A stretch of DNA of 64,000 bases from Herbaspirillum sp. 3R11 (GCF_004563925.1 NZ_SPNJ01000002.1:620001-684000), one strand, 5' to 3'. Shown: positions 43,372-51,933, counted from the first letter of the stretch. Made by a program: numbers and translations. The notes: a model not told the origin generated them from the letters alone.

Positions 43372-44574
43372 TCACCAACTGGTATCCCGCTCCGCCGTCG
43401 ACGAAATCTTGTGGATAGACAAATCGGCGCCTTCGAATTCCTGTTCCGGATCGAGGCGAATGCCGATGGCTTTCTTGAGCACGCCGTAGACGATCCAGCC
43501 GCCGATGACGGCGATGGCTATGCCGAGCAGCGAGCCGCACAACTGCGCCATGAAGGACACGCCGCCGAGGCCGCCCAGCGTTTTCGTGCCGAACATGCCG
43601 GCCGCCAGTCCCCCCCAGGTGCCGCACAGGCCGTGCAGAGGCCATACGCCGAGCACGTCGTCGATCTTCCATTTGTTTTGCGTGCGGGTGAACATCCACA
43701 CGAAGATCGCGCCGGCGATGCCGCCGGTGACCAGCGCGCCCAGCGGATGCATCAGGTCGGAGCCGGCGCATACCGCCACCAGTCCGGCCAGCGGACCGTT
43801 GTAGACGAAACCGGGGTCATTCTTGCCCATGATCAGCGCGACCAGCGTGCCGCCGGCCATGGCCATGAGCGAGTTGAGCGCGACCAGGCCGTTCATCTTG
43901 TCGAGGGTTTGCGCGCTCATGACGTTGAAGCCGAACCAGCCGACCGTGAGGATCCAGGCGCCCAGTGCGAGGAAGGGAATGTTCGACGGCGGGTGCGCGG
44001 CGATATTGCCGTCCTTGGTGTAGCGTCCGCGTCGCGCGCCCAGCAACAACACTGCAGGCAGGGCGATCCAGCCGCCGACGGCGTGGACCACGATGGAGCC
44101 GGCGAAGTCGTGAAACTCGGCGCCGAATGCGTTCTTGAGCCAGGCTTGCACGCCGAAGTGCTGGTTCCAGGCGATGCCTTCGAAGAAGGGATACACCAGG
44201 CCGACCAGCACGGCGGTGGCGATCAGTTGCGGATTGAATTTGGAGCGCTCGGCGATGCCGCCCGAGATGATTGCGGGAATCGCGGCGGCGAAGGTCAGCA
44301 GGAAAAAGAACTTCACCAGCTCAAAACCGCTGCGTGCCGACAGGACTTCTGCGCCGCTGAAAAAGCTGACGCCGTAGGCGACGTAATAGCCGACGAAAAA
44401 GTAAGCGATGGTCGATACCGCGAAGTCCGCCAGGATTTTGACCAGCGCGTTGACCTGGTTCTTGCGTCGCACGGTGCCCAGTTCCAGAAAGGCAAAGCCG
44501 GCATGCATCGCCAGAATCATGACTGCGCCGAGCAAAATGAAGAGCGCATCGGCACCATTTTTGTGATCGTCCAC
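43372..44574 (-). CDS. amt: Ammonium transporter (Amt/MEP/Rh)
   Basis: This is a protein of about 400 residues with 11 membrane helices. A GTG start at 44574 is preferred because GGGAG lies nine bases upstream; a TTG 15 bases further up lacks such a site. It has no cleavable signal peptide. The twin His of the conduction pore are visible in FAGSIVVHAVGGW and WPLHGLCGTWGG. The FAFLELGTVRRKNQ segment is typical of Amt proteins. No glnK gene is adjacent, which is unusual for a nitrogen-regulated amtB, so it may be regulated separately. Confidence 0.92.
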   Translation of the reverse strand: MDDHKNGADALFILLGAVMILAMHAGFAFLELGTVRRKNQVNALVKILADFAVSTIAYFFVGYYVAYGVSFFSGAEVLSARSGFELVKFFFLLTFAAAIPAIISGGIAERSKFNPQLIATAVLVGLVYPFFEGIAWNQHFGVQAWLKNAFGAEFHDFAGSIVVHAVGGWIALPAVLLLGARRGRYTKDGNIAAHPPSNIPFLALGAWILTVGWFGFNVMSAQTLDKMNGLVALNSLMAMAGGTLVALIMGKNDPGFVYNGPLAGLVAVCAGSDLMHPLGALVTGGIAGAIFVWMFTRTQNKWKIDDVLGVWPLHGLCGTWGGLAAGMFGTKTLGGLGGVSFMAQLCGSLLGIAIAVIGGWIVYGVLKKAIGIRLDPEQEFEGADLSIHKISSTAERDTSW

Positions 44575-44761
44575 GAAAAAATCTCCCAATAATTGTGCAA
44601 TAAATAGCGAAAAGGTCTTTATAAAGCAAAAAACATTCCATTTCGGTGCAAATTATTAGTGCCTTGAATTTAAAGGAGAATTATTTGTTGTTGAAAAACA
44701 ATTATAGAAAAGCGCACGCAAAATGTGCGAAAAGCCGCGTCAATGCGGTGCGTGGCAAAAC

Positions 44762-44783
44762 CGGCAAGTTTTGGGGCTTGCCG
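44762..44783 (-). terminator. Probable Rho-independent terminator of the IclR gene/operon
   Basis: CGGCAAG (44762-44768) and CTTGCCG (44777-44783) are perfect arms with an eight-base loop. On the minus strand the stem is followed by GTTTTG. It lies about 70 bases after the IclR stop. Confidence 0.6.
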
Positions 44784-44812
44784 CAGGATGTCTTGCTGGA
44801 AAGAAAAATCAG

Positions 44813-44851
44813 AGGGAAGGGGAAGGGGAAGTGGAAATGGAAATGGAAATG
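44813..44851. repeat. Purine-rich tract with (TGGAAA)3
   Basis: A GGGAAGGGGAAGGGGAAG run is followed by three tandem TGGAAA units (44832-44849), ending 1 base before the IclR stop. Such short tandem repeats can vary in copy number. Here the tract is 3' of the gene and should not affect the protein. Confidence 0.6.
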
Positions 44852-44852
44852 C

Positions 44853-45662
44853 TCAGCGACCCGGGCCGGACAGCTTCTGCGTGATCAGCTTGCAGGTCGA
44901 CAGCAGCGGATCGATCAATGCCTGTTGCAATTGGGCGGGTTTGCGGAACAGTGGAATGCTGACGCTGATGCAGGCGACCGGCATGCCTTCGGCGCCGAAG
45001 ATGGGCGCGCCGACGCAGAAGATCTGCGCTTCGTTCTCTTCGCGGTCTTCGGTGTAGCCGCGCTGTTGCGCCACGGCGAGTTCGGCGCGCAGGACGTCGA
45101 GGTCGGTGATGGTGTGTTCGGTGAATTTTTGTATTTTGACCGAGCGCAGCAGGCGGTTGCGGGTGGCCTCGTCGAGCGCGGCCAGGTAGGCCTTGCCGAC
45201 CGAGCTCGAATACAGCGTCACGCGCGTGCCCACGCGCGAGGTCATGCGCACGGCTTGCGGGCTTTCCAGCTTCTCGATGTAGACCATGCCGTTGTCGCTG
45301 GGCACGGCCAGGTGGACGGTCTCGCGCGTGGTGTCGCGCAGCTGTTGCAGGGCGTCGATGGCGGCGGTGCGGACATCCGAACGCGACCATGATTTGCTGG
45401 CGAGATTGATCAGACGCGGGCCGAGTTCGAAATGGCGCGTGCGTGGATTTTCCACCACCATGCCTTCGGCCGTCAGCGCCGCCAGGATGCGATAGACGGT
45501 CGGACGCGGATAACCGCTCAGCGCGCTGAGCTGGGCAATCGACAGCGGCGCATCCTGGTCGGCGATCAGCTGCAGCACGGCCATGAACTTGGAGAACGCA
45601 GCAGTGCCGGCGATCTTCGGATTGTCTTCGGCGGCGGTGTCGGAGGTCGGCATGAGCGGCAT
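44853..45662 (-). CDS. IclR-family transcriptional regulator
   Basis: This is a regulator of about 269 residues. Starts at 45662 or 45653 (ATG) or a TTG at 45677 are possible. The winged helix at about 20-75 (SIAQLSALSGYPRPTVYRILAALTAEGMV) and the C-terminal effector domain (SSSVGKAYLAALDE, EEAQIFCVGAPIFG-like ENEAQIFCVGAPIFG) are typical. A TATAAT on the minus strand at 45732-45737 is the probable promoter. It is the last gene of a minus-strand catabolic cluster and likely controls it through the palindrome at 49372. Confidence 0.9.
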   Translation of the reverse strand: MPLMPTSDTAAEDNPKIAGTAAFSKFMAVLQLIADQDAPLSIAQLSALSGYPRPTVYRILAALTAEGMVVENPRTRHFELGPRLINLASKSWSRSDVRTAAIDALQQLRDTTRETVHLAVPSDNGMVYIEKLESPQAVRMTSRVGTRVTLYSSSVGKAYLAALDEATRNRLLRSVKIQKFTEHTITDLDVLRAELAVAQQRGYTEDREENEAQIFCVGAPIFGAEGMPVACISVSIPLFRKPAQLQQALIDPLLSTCKLITQKLSGPGR

Positions 45663-45747
45663 GGGCGTCGGGTGCAAAGCAGGGGGAAAGAAATCAGGGA
45701 AGGACAGGACAGAAAAAGGCGGCAGAGAGGCATTATAGCCGAGGGGT

Positions 45748-45789
45748 TTCCCGGCACTGCCGCGGACAGGACAGCGGCAGTGCCGGGAA
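45748..45789. terminator. Perfect 16-bp hairpin between SDR and IclR genes
   Basis: TTCCCGGCACTGCCGC (45748-45763) pairs perfectly with bases 45774-45789 across a ten-base loop. It is 20 bases after the SDR stop and just before the TATAAT of the IclR gene. It probably ends the catabolic transcript and shields the IclR promoter. Confidence 0.65.
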
Positions 45790-45809
45790 GGTAATACGTT
45801 ACGGCAGGA

Positions 45810-46535
45810 TCACGACACCAGGTAGCCGCCGTCGACCGGCACCACGGCGCCGGTCATGAAGGAGGCTGCCGGCGTGCACAGGAAAGCTGCGACATTGCCG
45901 ATGTCTTCCGGCGTGCCCCAGCGGTTCAGCGGCGTGCGTTGCAGGATAGGGCCGGAGCGCGCCGGATCTTCCTGCAGCGCCTTGGTCAGCGGCGTTGCGA
46001 TCCAGCCCGGCGCGACCGCATTGACGCGAATGCCGTCGGCGGCGTAGGCAATCGCCAGCGACTTGGTCAGTTGTGCCACGCCGCCTTTGCTGGAGCTGTA
46101 CGCCGGCACCAGGCCGCCGCCGAAGAAGCTCAGCATCGACGCCAGGTTGACGATGCAACCCTTGCTCTCTTTCAGCAGCGCGCGCGCCGCCGAACAGACG
46201 CGCATGGTGCCGGTCAGGTTGACCGCGATCACCTGTTCGAAGACCTCGACTTCATGTTCGGCGCCGCGCTTGATGATGCCGGCGCAGTTGATCACGATGT
46301 CGAGTTGCTTGATGCCGGCGAACAGATCCCTGACGCTGTCTTCCGACGCCACGTTGAGTTCGGCCAGCATGATGCCGGTGCCGTCGAACTCTTCCGTGGC
46401 GAACGGTGGCAAACCTGCCGCGATGACCTTGGCGCCCATGGCGGCGAGCTGGCGCGCCACCGCGCCGCCGATGCCCTGGGTGCCGCCGGTGACCAGCGCG
46501 GTTTTACCCTGGAACAGATTGGGAGTGAATGTCAT
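45810..46535 (-). CDS. SDR-family oxidoreductase
   Basis: This is a 241-residue classical SDR with TGGTQGIGGA, NCAGI, the catalytic Ser in NLASMLSF and YSSSKGG (YxxxK). It resembles gluconate 5-dehydrogenase or 2-keto-3-deoxy-type sugar-acid dehydrogenases only in general terms; the substrate is unknown. It is the fourth gene of the cupin-SDR-MFS-SDR group, 27 bases after the MFS stop. Confidence 0.9.
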   Translation of the reverse strand: MTFTPNLFQGKTALVTGGTQGIGGAVARQLAAMGAKVIAAGLPPFATEEFDGTGIMLAELNVASEDSVRDLFAGIKQLDIVINCAGIIKRGAEHEVEVFEQVIAVNLTGTMRVCSAARALLKESKGCIVNLASMLSFFGGGLVPAYSSSKGGVAQLTKSLAIAYAADGIRVNAVAPGWIATPLTKALQEDPARSGPILQRTPLNRWGTPEDIGNVAAFLCTPAASFMTGAVVPVDGGYLVS

Positions 46536-46562
46536 GTGCTTTCCTTCAGATCGAAAATAAAA

Positions 46563-47852
46563 TTACGCTGCTACCCGGTCGCCTTCGATCGGCTTGTTCA
46601 CCACGAACATGTACACCAGTGCGGCAGCGAACGCGACCGCGGCGCTGATCAGCAGGGCGTTGACGAACGAGTGGGTCTTGTCGACCACGATGCCGGTGAT
46701 GAGCGGAGCCAGCGAGCCGCCGAGGTAGCCGCCGAAGTTTTGCAGGCTGCCCAGCGAAGCCACCAAACGACGTGGGATTGCCACGCTGACCAGCGCCCAT
46801 GCGCCGCCGCTTGCCATGTTCACGAACGCCATCGCCAGCGAGATGTAGACGATCGCCATGAAGGTGCTCGGGGTGTAGGCGGCAGGAATGGTGAACGCAC
46901 CCGCACCGATCAGACCGGCGCAGATTGGCCACTTGCGGCTGCGGATCGGCGCCATGCCGCGCTTCATCAGACCGTCGGCGATATAGCCCGAAGACAGCAT
47001 GCCCAGCGTGCCGAAGATGTACGGAATCACCACCACCCAGCCGGTGCGCGCGATGCTCAGGTGACGTTCATGTTCGAGGTAGGCAGGCAACCATGTCAGG
47101 TACAGCCACACCATGTAGATCACGCCCATGAAGCCGAACAGCATGCCCCAGGTGGTGCGGTATTTGAACAGGCCCTTCCACTCGTGCCAGGTCAGCTTGG
47201 CGTTGGCGTTCGGATCGTTGTCGGTGCCGTCGGCGAGGTACAGCATTTCGGATGGCGTCAGTTCGACTTCATTGCGGTTGCGGTAGAAGATGTACCAGCC
47301 CACTGCGACGGCGATACCGGCGATACCCATGATGACGAACATCATGCGCCAGCCGAACGACAGCATCAGCACGGTCAGGATCGGCGGCGCGAGGGCCGGG
47401 CCGATGGTCGACGAGGCGACGAAGATGCCGGTCGGGCCGCCGCGTTCGCGCACGGCGAACCATTCGGACACCACTTTGGCGCCGGCCGGGAATTGCGGCG
47501 CTTCACCGAGGCCGAGGAACACGCGCGCCACCAGGAACTGATGCAGCGAACCGACGAAACCGCCGGCCAGCTGCGCCACCGACCACACCATCATGCCGGC
47601 GCCGAGCATCACGCGCGCGCCGAACTTGTCGAGCATCGCGCCGATCGGCAATTGCGAGAAGGCGTAGGCGAGCGAGAATGCGGACAGCAGCAGACCCATC
47701 TCCGATGCGCTCAATCCCAGCTCCTGGCTGACGGAATGATTGGCGATGGACAGCGTGCTGCGGTCGAGGTAATTGACGATGCCGGCAAGCATCAGGAACG
47801 TCAGTGCGACCCACTGAATGCGTTTGAGCTTGCTGCTCTTTTGGACTTCCAT
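46563..47852 (-). CDS. MFS importer, anion:cation symporter (ACS) family
   Basis: This is a 429-residue 12-helix transporter. The start at 47852 (MEVQKSSKLKRIQW) follows TTTGGAG; the frame extends upstream without family similarity. ACS hallmarks are the N-terminal INYLDRSTLSIAN-like VNYLDRSTLSIAN, the loop MLDKFGARVML and GLGEAPQFPAGAKVVSEWF. ACS members import sugar acids, tartrate, phthalate or similar organic anions. Its place between two SDR genes and a cupin dioxygenase suggests it imports the substrate of this operon. Confidence 0.92.
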   Translation of the reverse strand: MEVQKSSKLKRIQWVALTFLMLAGIVNYLDRSTLSIANHSVSQELGLSASEMGLLLSAFSLAYAFSQLPIGAMLDKFGARVMLGAGMMVWSVAQLAGGFVGSLHQFLVARVFLGLGEAPQFPAGAKVVSEWFAVRERGGPTGIFVASSTIGPALAPPILTVLMLSFGWRMMFVIMGIAGIAVAVGWYIFYRNRNEVELTPSEMLYLADGTDNDPNANAKLTWHEWKGLFKYRTTWGMLFGFMGVIYMVWLYLTWLPAYLEHERHLSIARTGWVVVIPYIFGTLGMLSSGYIADGLMKRGMAPIRSRKWPICAGLIGAGAFTIPAAYTPSTFMAIVYISLAMAFVNMASGGAWALVSVAIPRRLVASLGSLQNFGGYLGGSLAPLITGIVVDKTHSFVNALLISAAVAFAAALVYMFVVNKPIEGDRVAA

Positions 47853-48018
47853 GTTGTCTCCAAAGTAAATGTAAAGCGCTGCAGGCAAACGGCTTCTGAG
47901 CAACATCACCTGCCTGCGCCGTCTTTGCGGTGCTTAGGCCCTGCTGCAGCGTTGCGAAAAACATCCGGCCGCTTGTGGCGGTCGGACGGGTAGTACTAAT
48001 ACTGTTCGTTCCGGCGAC

Positions 48019-48765
48019 TTAATAAGTCGCGCGTCCTCCGGACAAATCAAACACCGCGCCGGTGTTGAACGTGCACGAACCGGAGCACAGCCAGGCCACC
48101 ATCTCGGCGACTTCCTCGACATAGCCGAGACGGCCCATCGGGCTCTTGGCGATCATGGTTGCGACGTGCGCCGGGCTCATCTGTTCCAGCAGCGTGGTCT
48201 TCACCGCCGCCGGCGCCAATGCATTGACGAGGATGCCGGCGTTGGCCAGTTCCTTGCCGAGCGACTTGGTCAACGCCAGCACGCCCGCTTTCGACGCGCT
48301 GTAGGCGGAGGCGTTGGGTGTGCCTTCCTTGCCGGCCAGCGAAGCGATGTTGACGATGCGGCCCTGTCCTGCGGCGCGCATGGCGGGCACCACCGAACGA
48401 CAGGTGTGGAACACGCCCATCAAATTGACATTGACGATGCGATGCCATTCGGCGACGTCGTACTCATCCAGCGGCACGGTCGATCCGGCAAAGCCGGCGT
48501 TGTTGATCAGGAAATCAATGTGACCGCGCGAAGCCAGCAGGCGTTGCGTGGCGGCGTCCACCGAAGCGGCGTCGGTGACGTCGACGGTGTCTTGTCCATA
48601 CGGCGAATCGGCGGCGGGTTTGAGGTCCCAGCACACCACTTCGGCGCCGGCCTGCGCCAGGCGCGCGCTGATGGCGGCGCCGATGCCGCCGGAGCCGCCT
48701 GTGACGACCGCGACGGCGCCCTGGAAGTTGTAATCGGCTTGTGCGTAGCTCATGGCGTCGGTCAT
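48019..48765 (-). CDS. SDR-family oxidoreductase
   Basis: This is a 248-residue SDR with TGGSGGIGAA, NNAGF, the catalytic Ser in NIASLAGKEG and YSASKAG. The coenzyme-binding turn has VCWDLKP, where the Asp favours NAD over NADP. It starts 12 bases after the cupin dioxygenase gene. It probably oxidises an intermediate in the IclR-regulated pathway. Confidence 0.9.
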   Translation of the reverse strand: MTDAMSYAQADYNFQGAVAVVTGGSGGIGAAISARLAQAGAEVVCWDLKPAADSPYGQDTVDVTDAASVDAATQRLLASRGHIDFLINNAGFAGSTVPLDEYDVAEWHRIVNVNLMGVFHTCRSVVPAMRAAGQGRIVNIASLAGKEGTPNASAYSASKAGVLALTKSLGKELANAGILVNALAPAAVKTTLLEQMSPAHVATMIAKSPMGRLGYVEEVAEMVAWLCSGSCTFNTGAVFDLSGGRATY

Positions 48766-48777
48766 TCCTTTACGTCT

Positions 48778-49305
48778 TCAGCGCACGAACTGCTGCACGA
48801 AGTCGGCGCCCAGGCCGACCTTCTCGTAATGCGCCTTGCACATTTCGAGCTTGGTGAAGACGTCTTCATAGCCTTCGAACTTGCCGAACGGATCGCAGTA
48901 GTACATCACGCCGGTGATGTGGAAGTAGGTGATCATTTCTTCCACGTCTTCGGGTACGTACAGGGTGTGGGTTTCGCCGGGCGGCTCGAACACGTAGCTG
49001 CCTTGTTCGGCGATCCAGTTGTGTTCCAGGTAGCGCCAGCGGCCCTTGAGCACCATGCCGTGCACCGGAGCCGGATGGCGATGGCGGCTCAGCACGCCGG
49101 ACTTGCGCACGCGCAGCAGGTTGGTCCAGTAGCCTTGCGAGACGTTCAGGCACAGCGGACGGAACCAGACGTTTTCGGCTTGCGGCACCCAGACTTTTTC
49201 GTCGTCGGGAATGGCGGAGTTGACCACGATTTCCAGCGGCGCTTCTTTCGGGTTCGGGTATTGGTAGGGCATCATTTTCGATGCCTCGGGCGTGGTGGGT
49301 TGCAT
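48778..49305 (-). CDS. Cupin dioxygenase, 2,4'-dihydroxyacetophenone dioxygenase-like
   Basis: This is a 175-residue single cupin. Features of this family are VWVPQAENVWFRPLCLNVSQGYW, the metal-binding RHRHPAPVHGMVLKG and EPPGETHTLYVPED. Characterised relatives are iron-dependent C-C bond-cleaving dioxygenases acting on hydroxylated aryl ketones; here the substrate is inferred only by family. It is the first gene of the minus-strand catabolic operon, downstream of an IclR-like palindrome. Confidence 0.85.
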   Translation of the reverse strand: MQPTTPEASKMMPYQYPNPKEAPLEIVVNSAIPDDEKVWVPQAENVWFRPLCLNVSQGYWTNLLRVRKSGVLSRHRHPAPVHGMVLKGRWRYLEHNWIAEQGSYVFEPPGETHTLYVPEDVEEMITYFHITGVMYYCDPFGKFEGYEDVFTKLEMCKAHYEKVGLGADFVQQFVR

Positions 49306-49371
49306 GCTTTTTCTCCTCAGGTTTCAGTAACGGTGTGAGTGGCGACTACGGCCTTTTTATTTTTCTTGGAA

Positions 49372-49386
49372 GTCCAATATATGGAC
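49372..49386. promoter_or_regulatory. Palindrome GTCCA-ATATA-TGGAC, probable IclR operator
   Basis: The 5-bp arms are perfect with an AT-rich five-base centre, 67 bases upstream of the first gene of the cupin-SDR-MFS-SDR-IclR group. IclR-family proteins bind short AT-centred palindromes of this length. The regulator at 44853 is the best candidate. Confidence 0.5.
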
Positions 49387-49582
49387 ATGTAGTCTGTAAT
49401 GTGGTCACTTTGAGGCAATCAGAAAAGTATGTCAAGTCACCTGCCCACGAGGGAAGCGCTCTGAATGCGAGTCCGACAGGCGGTTTTGCAGGTATCCCAA
49501 GCCGGCTTCGAATTGGTCAGACCATTCAGCACGACGAGCGCGGATTGTGCGCCTTAAGCAGTGCCATGAAAAGGGAGATGAA

Positions 49583-49610
49583 AAAAAATCCGCGAGTGCG
49601 CGGATTTTTT
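49583..49610. terminator. Rho-independent terminator after the LysR gene
   Basis: A perfect 12-bp stem AAAAAATCCGCG / CGCGGATTTTTT has a four-base loop. It lies 35 bases after the LysR stop on the minus strand and works in either direction. Confidence 0.9.
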
Positions 49611-49645
49611 CATCTCGTCAGCTTGCGGTCAGCAAGCTGCGATGA

Positions 49646-50548
49646 TCAGTGATCTTCCCATGTCACTTCCTCGAATGCATGCACGAGGAAGTCGATGGTG
49701 GCGCGCACCTTGGCCGGCAAATGCGTGCGGCTCGGATAGACCGCGTAGATGCCCAGTTCAACGGAGGTGTAGTCGGGCATCACGCGCACCAGTTTGCCGC
49801 TGCGGATGTGGTCGTTGAGCATGAAGGTCGGCTGGCGCGTGATGCCGATCCCGGCCAGTGCGGCGGCCACGCAGGTGTCGCCGTTGTTGGCGTGCATGCG
49901 CACGTTGGTCTTGACACTGACGGGACCTTCCGGACCTTCGAAATGCCATTCATCCTTGTCGGCCGAATAGCTGTAGCCGAGCACCATGTGGTCCTTGAGG
50001 TCTTCCGGATGCAGCGGCGTGCCGTGGCGTTCCAGATAGTCGGGTGCGGCGCACACGACGATGCGCGTCGAGGCCAGCTTGCGATAGATCAGCGAAGAGC
50101 TCGGCAGGCGCGCGATGCGGATCGCCATGTCGTAGCCTTCTTCGATGATGTCGACGATGCGGTCCGACAGCGTGATGTCGAGCTTGATGCCGGGATAGCG
50201 TTGCAGCAGGCAGGGCCAGACCTTGACCAGGTGCAGCACGCCGAAAGTCTGCGGCACATTGATGCGCAGCAGGCCGGTCGGATCGGTGCTGCCGGCGGTG
50301 AGCATCTGGTCGGCGTCTTCCAGCGCGGAGATGATCTGCTTGCAGCGATCCAGATACAGCACGCCGGCTTCGGTGAGCGACAGCCGGCGCGTCGTGCGTT
50401 GCATCAGGCGCGTGCCGAGACGCGCTTCCAGTTCAAGAATGGTGCGCGACACCGCCGCCTTGGACACATTCAGCGCGTCGGCCGCCTTGACGAAGCTGCC
50501 CAGCTCGGCCACGGCGATGAAGCATTCGATTTCGCGCAGTTTGTTCAA
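49646..50548 (-). CDS. LysR-family transcriptional regulator
   Basis: This is a 300-residue LysR regulator of the CrgA-like group. The winged helix at about 4-62 reads FIAVAELGSFVKAADALNVSKAAVSRTILELE. The start codon is TTG at 50548, which gives the usual family N-terminus (NKLREIECF). It is 20 bases downstream of the extradiol dioxygenase gene and so forms a DoxX-dioxygenase-LysR operon in which the regulator is co-transcribed with its likely targets instead of being divergent. Confidence 0.9.
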   Translation of the reverse strand: MNKLREIECFIAVAELGSFVKAADALNVSKAAVSRTILELEARLGTRLMQRTTRRLSLTEAGVLYLDRCKQIISALEDADQMLTAGSTDPTGLLRINVPQTFGVLHLVKVWPCLLQRYPGIKLDITLSDRIVDIIEEGYDMAIRIARLPSSSLIYRKLASTRIVVCAAPDYLERHGTPLHPEDLKDHMVLGYSYSADKDEWHFEGPEGPVSVKTNVRMHANNGDTCVAAALAGIGITRQPTFMLNDHIRSGKLVRVMPDYTSVELGIYAVYPSRTHLPAKVRATIDFLVHAFEEVTWEDH

Positions 50549-50568
50549 GCGATGTCTTTCCGGACGGG

Positions 50569-51405
50569 TTATGCCGCAGCAGGCAAATCGGCGAGGATGG
50601 ACGACTGCGAGCCGAAGGCGAAGGCGTCCATGCGCAGACTATGATACGTCGAACCGCTGTCCAGATGCACCGATTGCGTCCAGTCGTCGGCCGCGCCCAT
50701 GGCGAAGAACAGCGTCAGCAGATGTTCATCGGTCGGATGGGTGCGCACCGAATGCGGCGCCGAGTCGCGATAGCTCAGCAGCGCTTCCAGATTGCCGCTC
50801 TGCATCTGCGTCAGGAACCATTGCAGGAATTCCACCGTGTGCGGGGCGCTGTCTGAGCCAAGCGCGGCATCCGGATCATTGCGACGCAGTTCGCGCAGGT
50901 TGTGCGTGAAGCTGCCCGAGCCGACCAGCAGGATACCCTCCTTCGCCAGCGGCGCCAGCAACTGGCCGATGCGGTAGTGATAAGCCGGCGGCTGATGCGG
51001 TTGCAGCGATAGCTGCAGCACCGGGATATCGGCCTGCGGATACAGGTAGCGCAGCGGCACCCAGGCGCCGTGATCGAGGCCCCAGCCGTCATCGGTCTGG
51101 GCGGGCAAGCCGGCGTCGCGCAGCAGGCCGGCGACGCGCTCGGCCAACTCGGGCGAACCGGCAGCCGGGTAACCGAGTTCGTACAACTCCTGTGGAAAAC
51201 CGCCGAAGTCGTGGATCACGCGCTGCTTGGCCAGGCTGCCGACGCGCGGCGTCTGGGTTTCCCAATGCGGCGAGACGATCAATATGGCTTTGGGTGTGGG
51301 CAAGCTTGCGCCGATGCTGCGCAACAGCGGCCCGGTCCTGCCGGGTTCCACCGCCAGCATGGGCGAACCGTGAGAAACGAAAAGTGATGGCAGTGCGGTA
51401 GACAT
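50569..51405 (-). CDS. DODA-type extradiol ring-cleavage dioxygenase (YgiD-like)
   Basis: This is a 278-residue enzyme of the LigB superfamily, YgiD/DODA group. The metal-site histidines are visible in LFVSHGSPML and VSPHWET, with further family motifs GLDHGAWVPL, GSGSFTHNL and THPTDEH. Relatives cleave the ring of catechols such as L-DOPA, using Zn or Fe. It is placed between DoxX and LysR genes. The natural substrate is unknown. Confidence 0.92.
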   Translation of the reverse strand: MSTALPSLFVSHGSPMLAVEPGRTGPLLRSIGASLPTPKAILIVSPHWETQTPRVGSLAKQRVIHDFGGFPQELYELGYPAAGSPELAERVAGLLRDAGLPAQTDDGWGLDHGAWVPLRYLYPQADIPVLQLSLQPHQPPAYHYRIGQLLAPLAKEGILLVGSGSFTHNLRELRRNDPDAALGSDSAPHTVEFLQWFLTQMQSGNLEALLSYRDSAPHSVRTHPTDEHLLTLFFAMGAADDWTQSVHLDSGSTYHSLRMDAFAFGSQSSILADLPAAA

Positions 51406-51471
51406 GGCAGTACTCCGGAAAAGGGGGAAACCCCGCGAGACTTCCGCCCCGCGAAGGTTTCAAGATAATGA

Positions 51472-51897
51472 TTATGCAGCGTTGTTCAGGCTCTTGCGCT
51501 TGACGGCGAACGCGCCGTTGCCGAGCAGGTAGACCGCGATCAGGGCAACGATCCACATGGCCAGATATTCCCAGCCGCCCTTGGGGTTGCTGAAGAAGAA
51601 ACCGTTCTTGCCATGCACCGTGAAGATGGCGCCGACCAGGTCGATCGCAAGGGGAATGGCCAGCAGGTCGCCGTAGAAGCCGATCACCAGCGCGATGCCG
51701 CCGACCACTTCCAGCAGGATGATCAGATAGGCGAGGAAACCGGGCAGGCCCAGCGATTCAAAGAAAGCGGCGGTGCCCGGCAGCGTGAAGACGAAAATCT
51801 TCATCGCGGCATGCACCAGGAAGAACAGGCCCGAGGTGACGCGCAGCAGGAAAGCGGCGTAATCGGCTTTGGTGTTGAGGGGGGTAGTGGTGGTCAT
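51472..51897 (-). CDS. DoxX-family membrane protein
   Basis: This is a 141-residue protein with four membrane helices. The start at 51897 follows GGGAG; the frame extends upstream without family similarity. DoxX features are FLLRVTSGLFFLVHAAMKIF, GLPGFLAYLIILLEVVGGIALVIG and GGWEYLAMWIVALI. DoxX-like proteins are often co-encoded with YgiD-type dioxygenases and may act in redox stress or quinone handling. It is the first gene of the operon, with a short inverted repeat upstream. Confidence 0.9.
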   Translation of the reverse strand: MTTTTPLNTKADYAAFLLRVTSGLFFLVHAAMKIFVFTLPGTAAFFESLGLPGFLAYLIILLEVVGGIALVIGFYGDLLAIPLAIDLVGAIFTVHGKNGFFFSNPKGGWEYLAMWIVALIAVYLLGNGAFAVKRKSLNNAA

Positions 51898-51915
51898 GGC
51901 GGCTCCCAAATGAAT

Positions 51916-51933
51916 GAGGCCACGATTGGCCTC
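51916..51933. promoter_or_regulatory. Inverted repeat GAGGCC-N6-GGCCTC upstream of DoxX gene
   Basis: The 6-bp arms are perfect, centred about 28 bases before the DoxX start. It could be the site of the LysR regulator of this operon or a 5' leader hairpin. Confidence 0.4.

Larger units (their letters stand above)
49306..49645. other. 340-base spacer: catabolic-operon promoter region and LysR terminator
   Basis: No gene is seen. The part next to the cupin gene is AT-rich and carries the palindrome at 49372-49386. The part next to the LysR gene carries the terminator at 49583-49610. The middle shows nothing notable. Confidence 0.6.

Noticed and set aside
44645..44665. Sigma-54-like promoter (GGCAC ... 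TTGCA) upstream of the ammonium channel on the minus strand
   Set aside because: The spacing between the GG and GC elements is two bases too long for the strict -24/-12 rule.
44813..44851. Phase-variable repeat controlling IclR
   Set aside because: The tract is downstream of the IclR stop codon and has only three repeat units, so it cannot switch the frame.
45939..47993. Long plus-strand open frame of 684 residues
   Set aside because: It is antisense to the SDR and MFS genes and resembles no protein; His/Arg/Gln-rich shadow.
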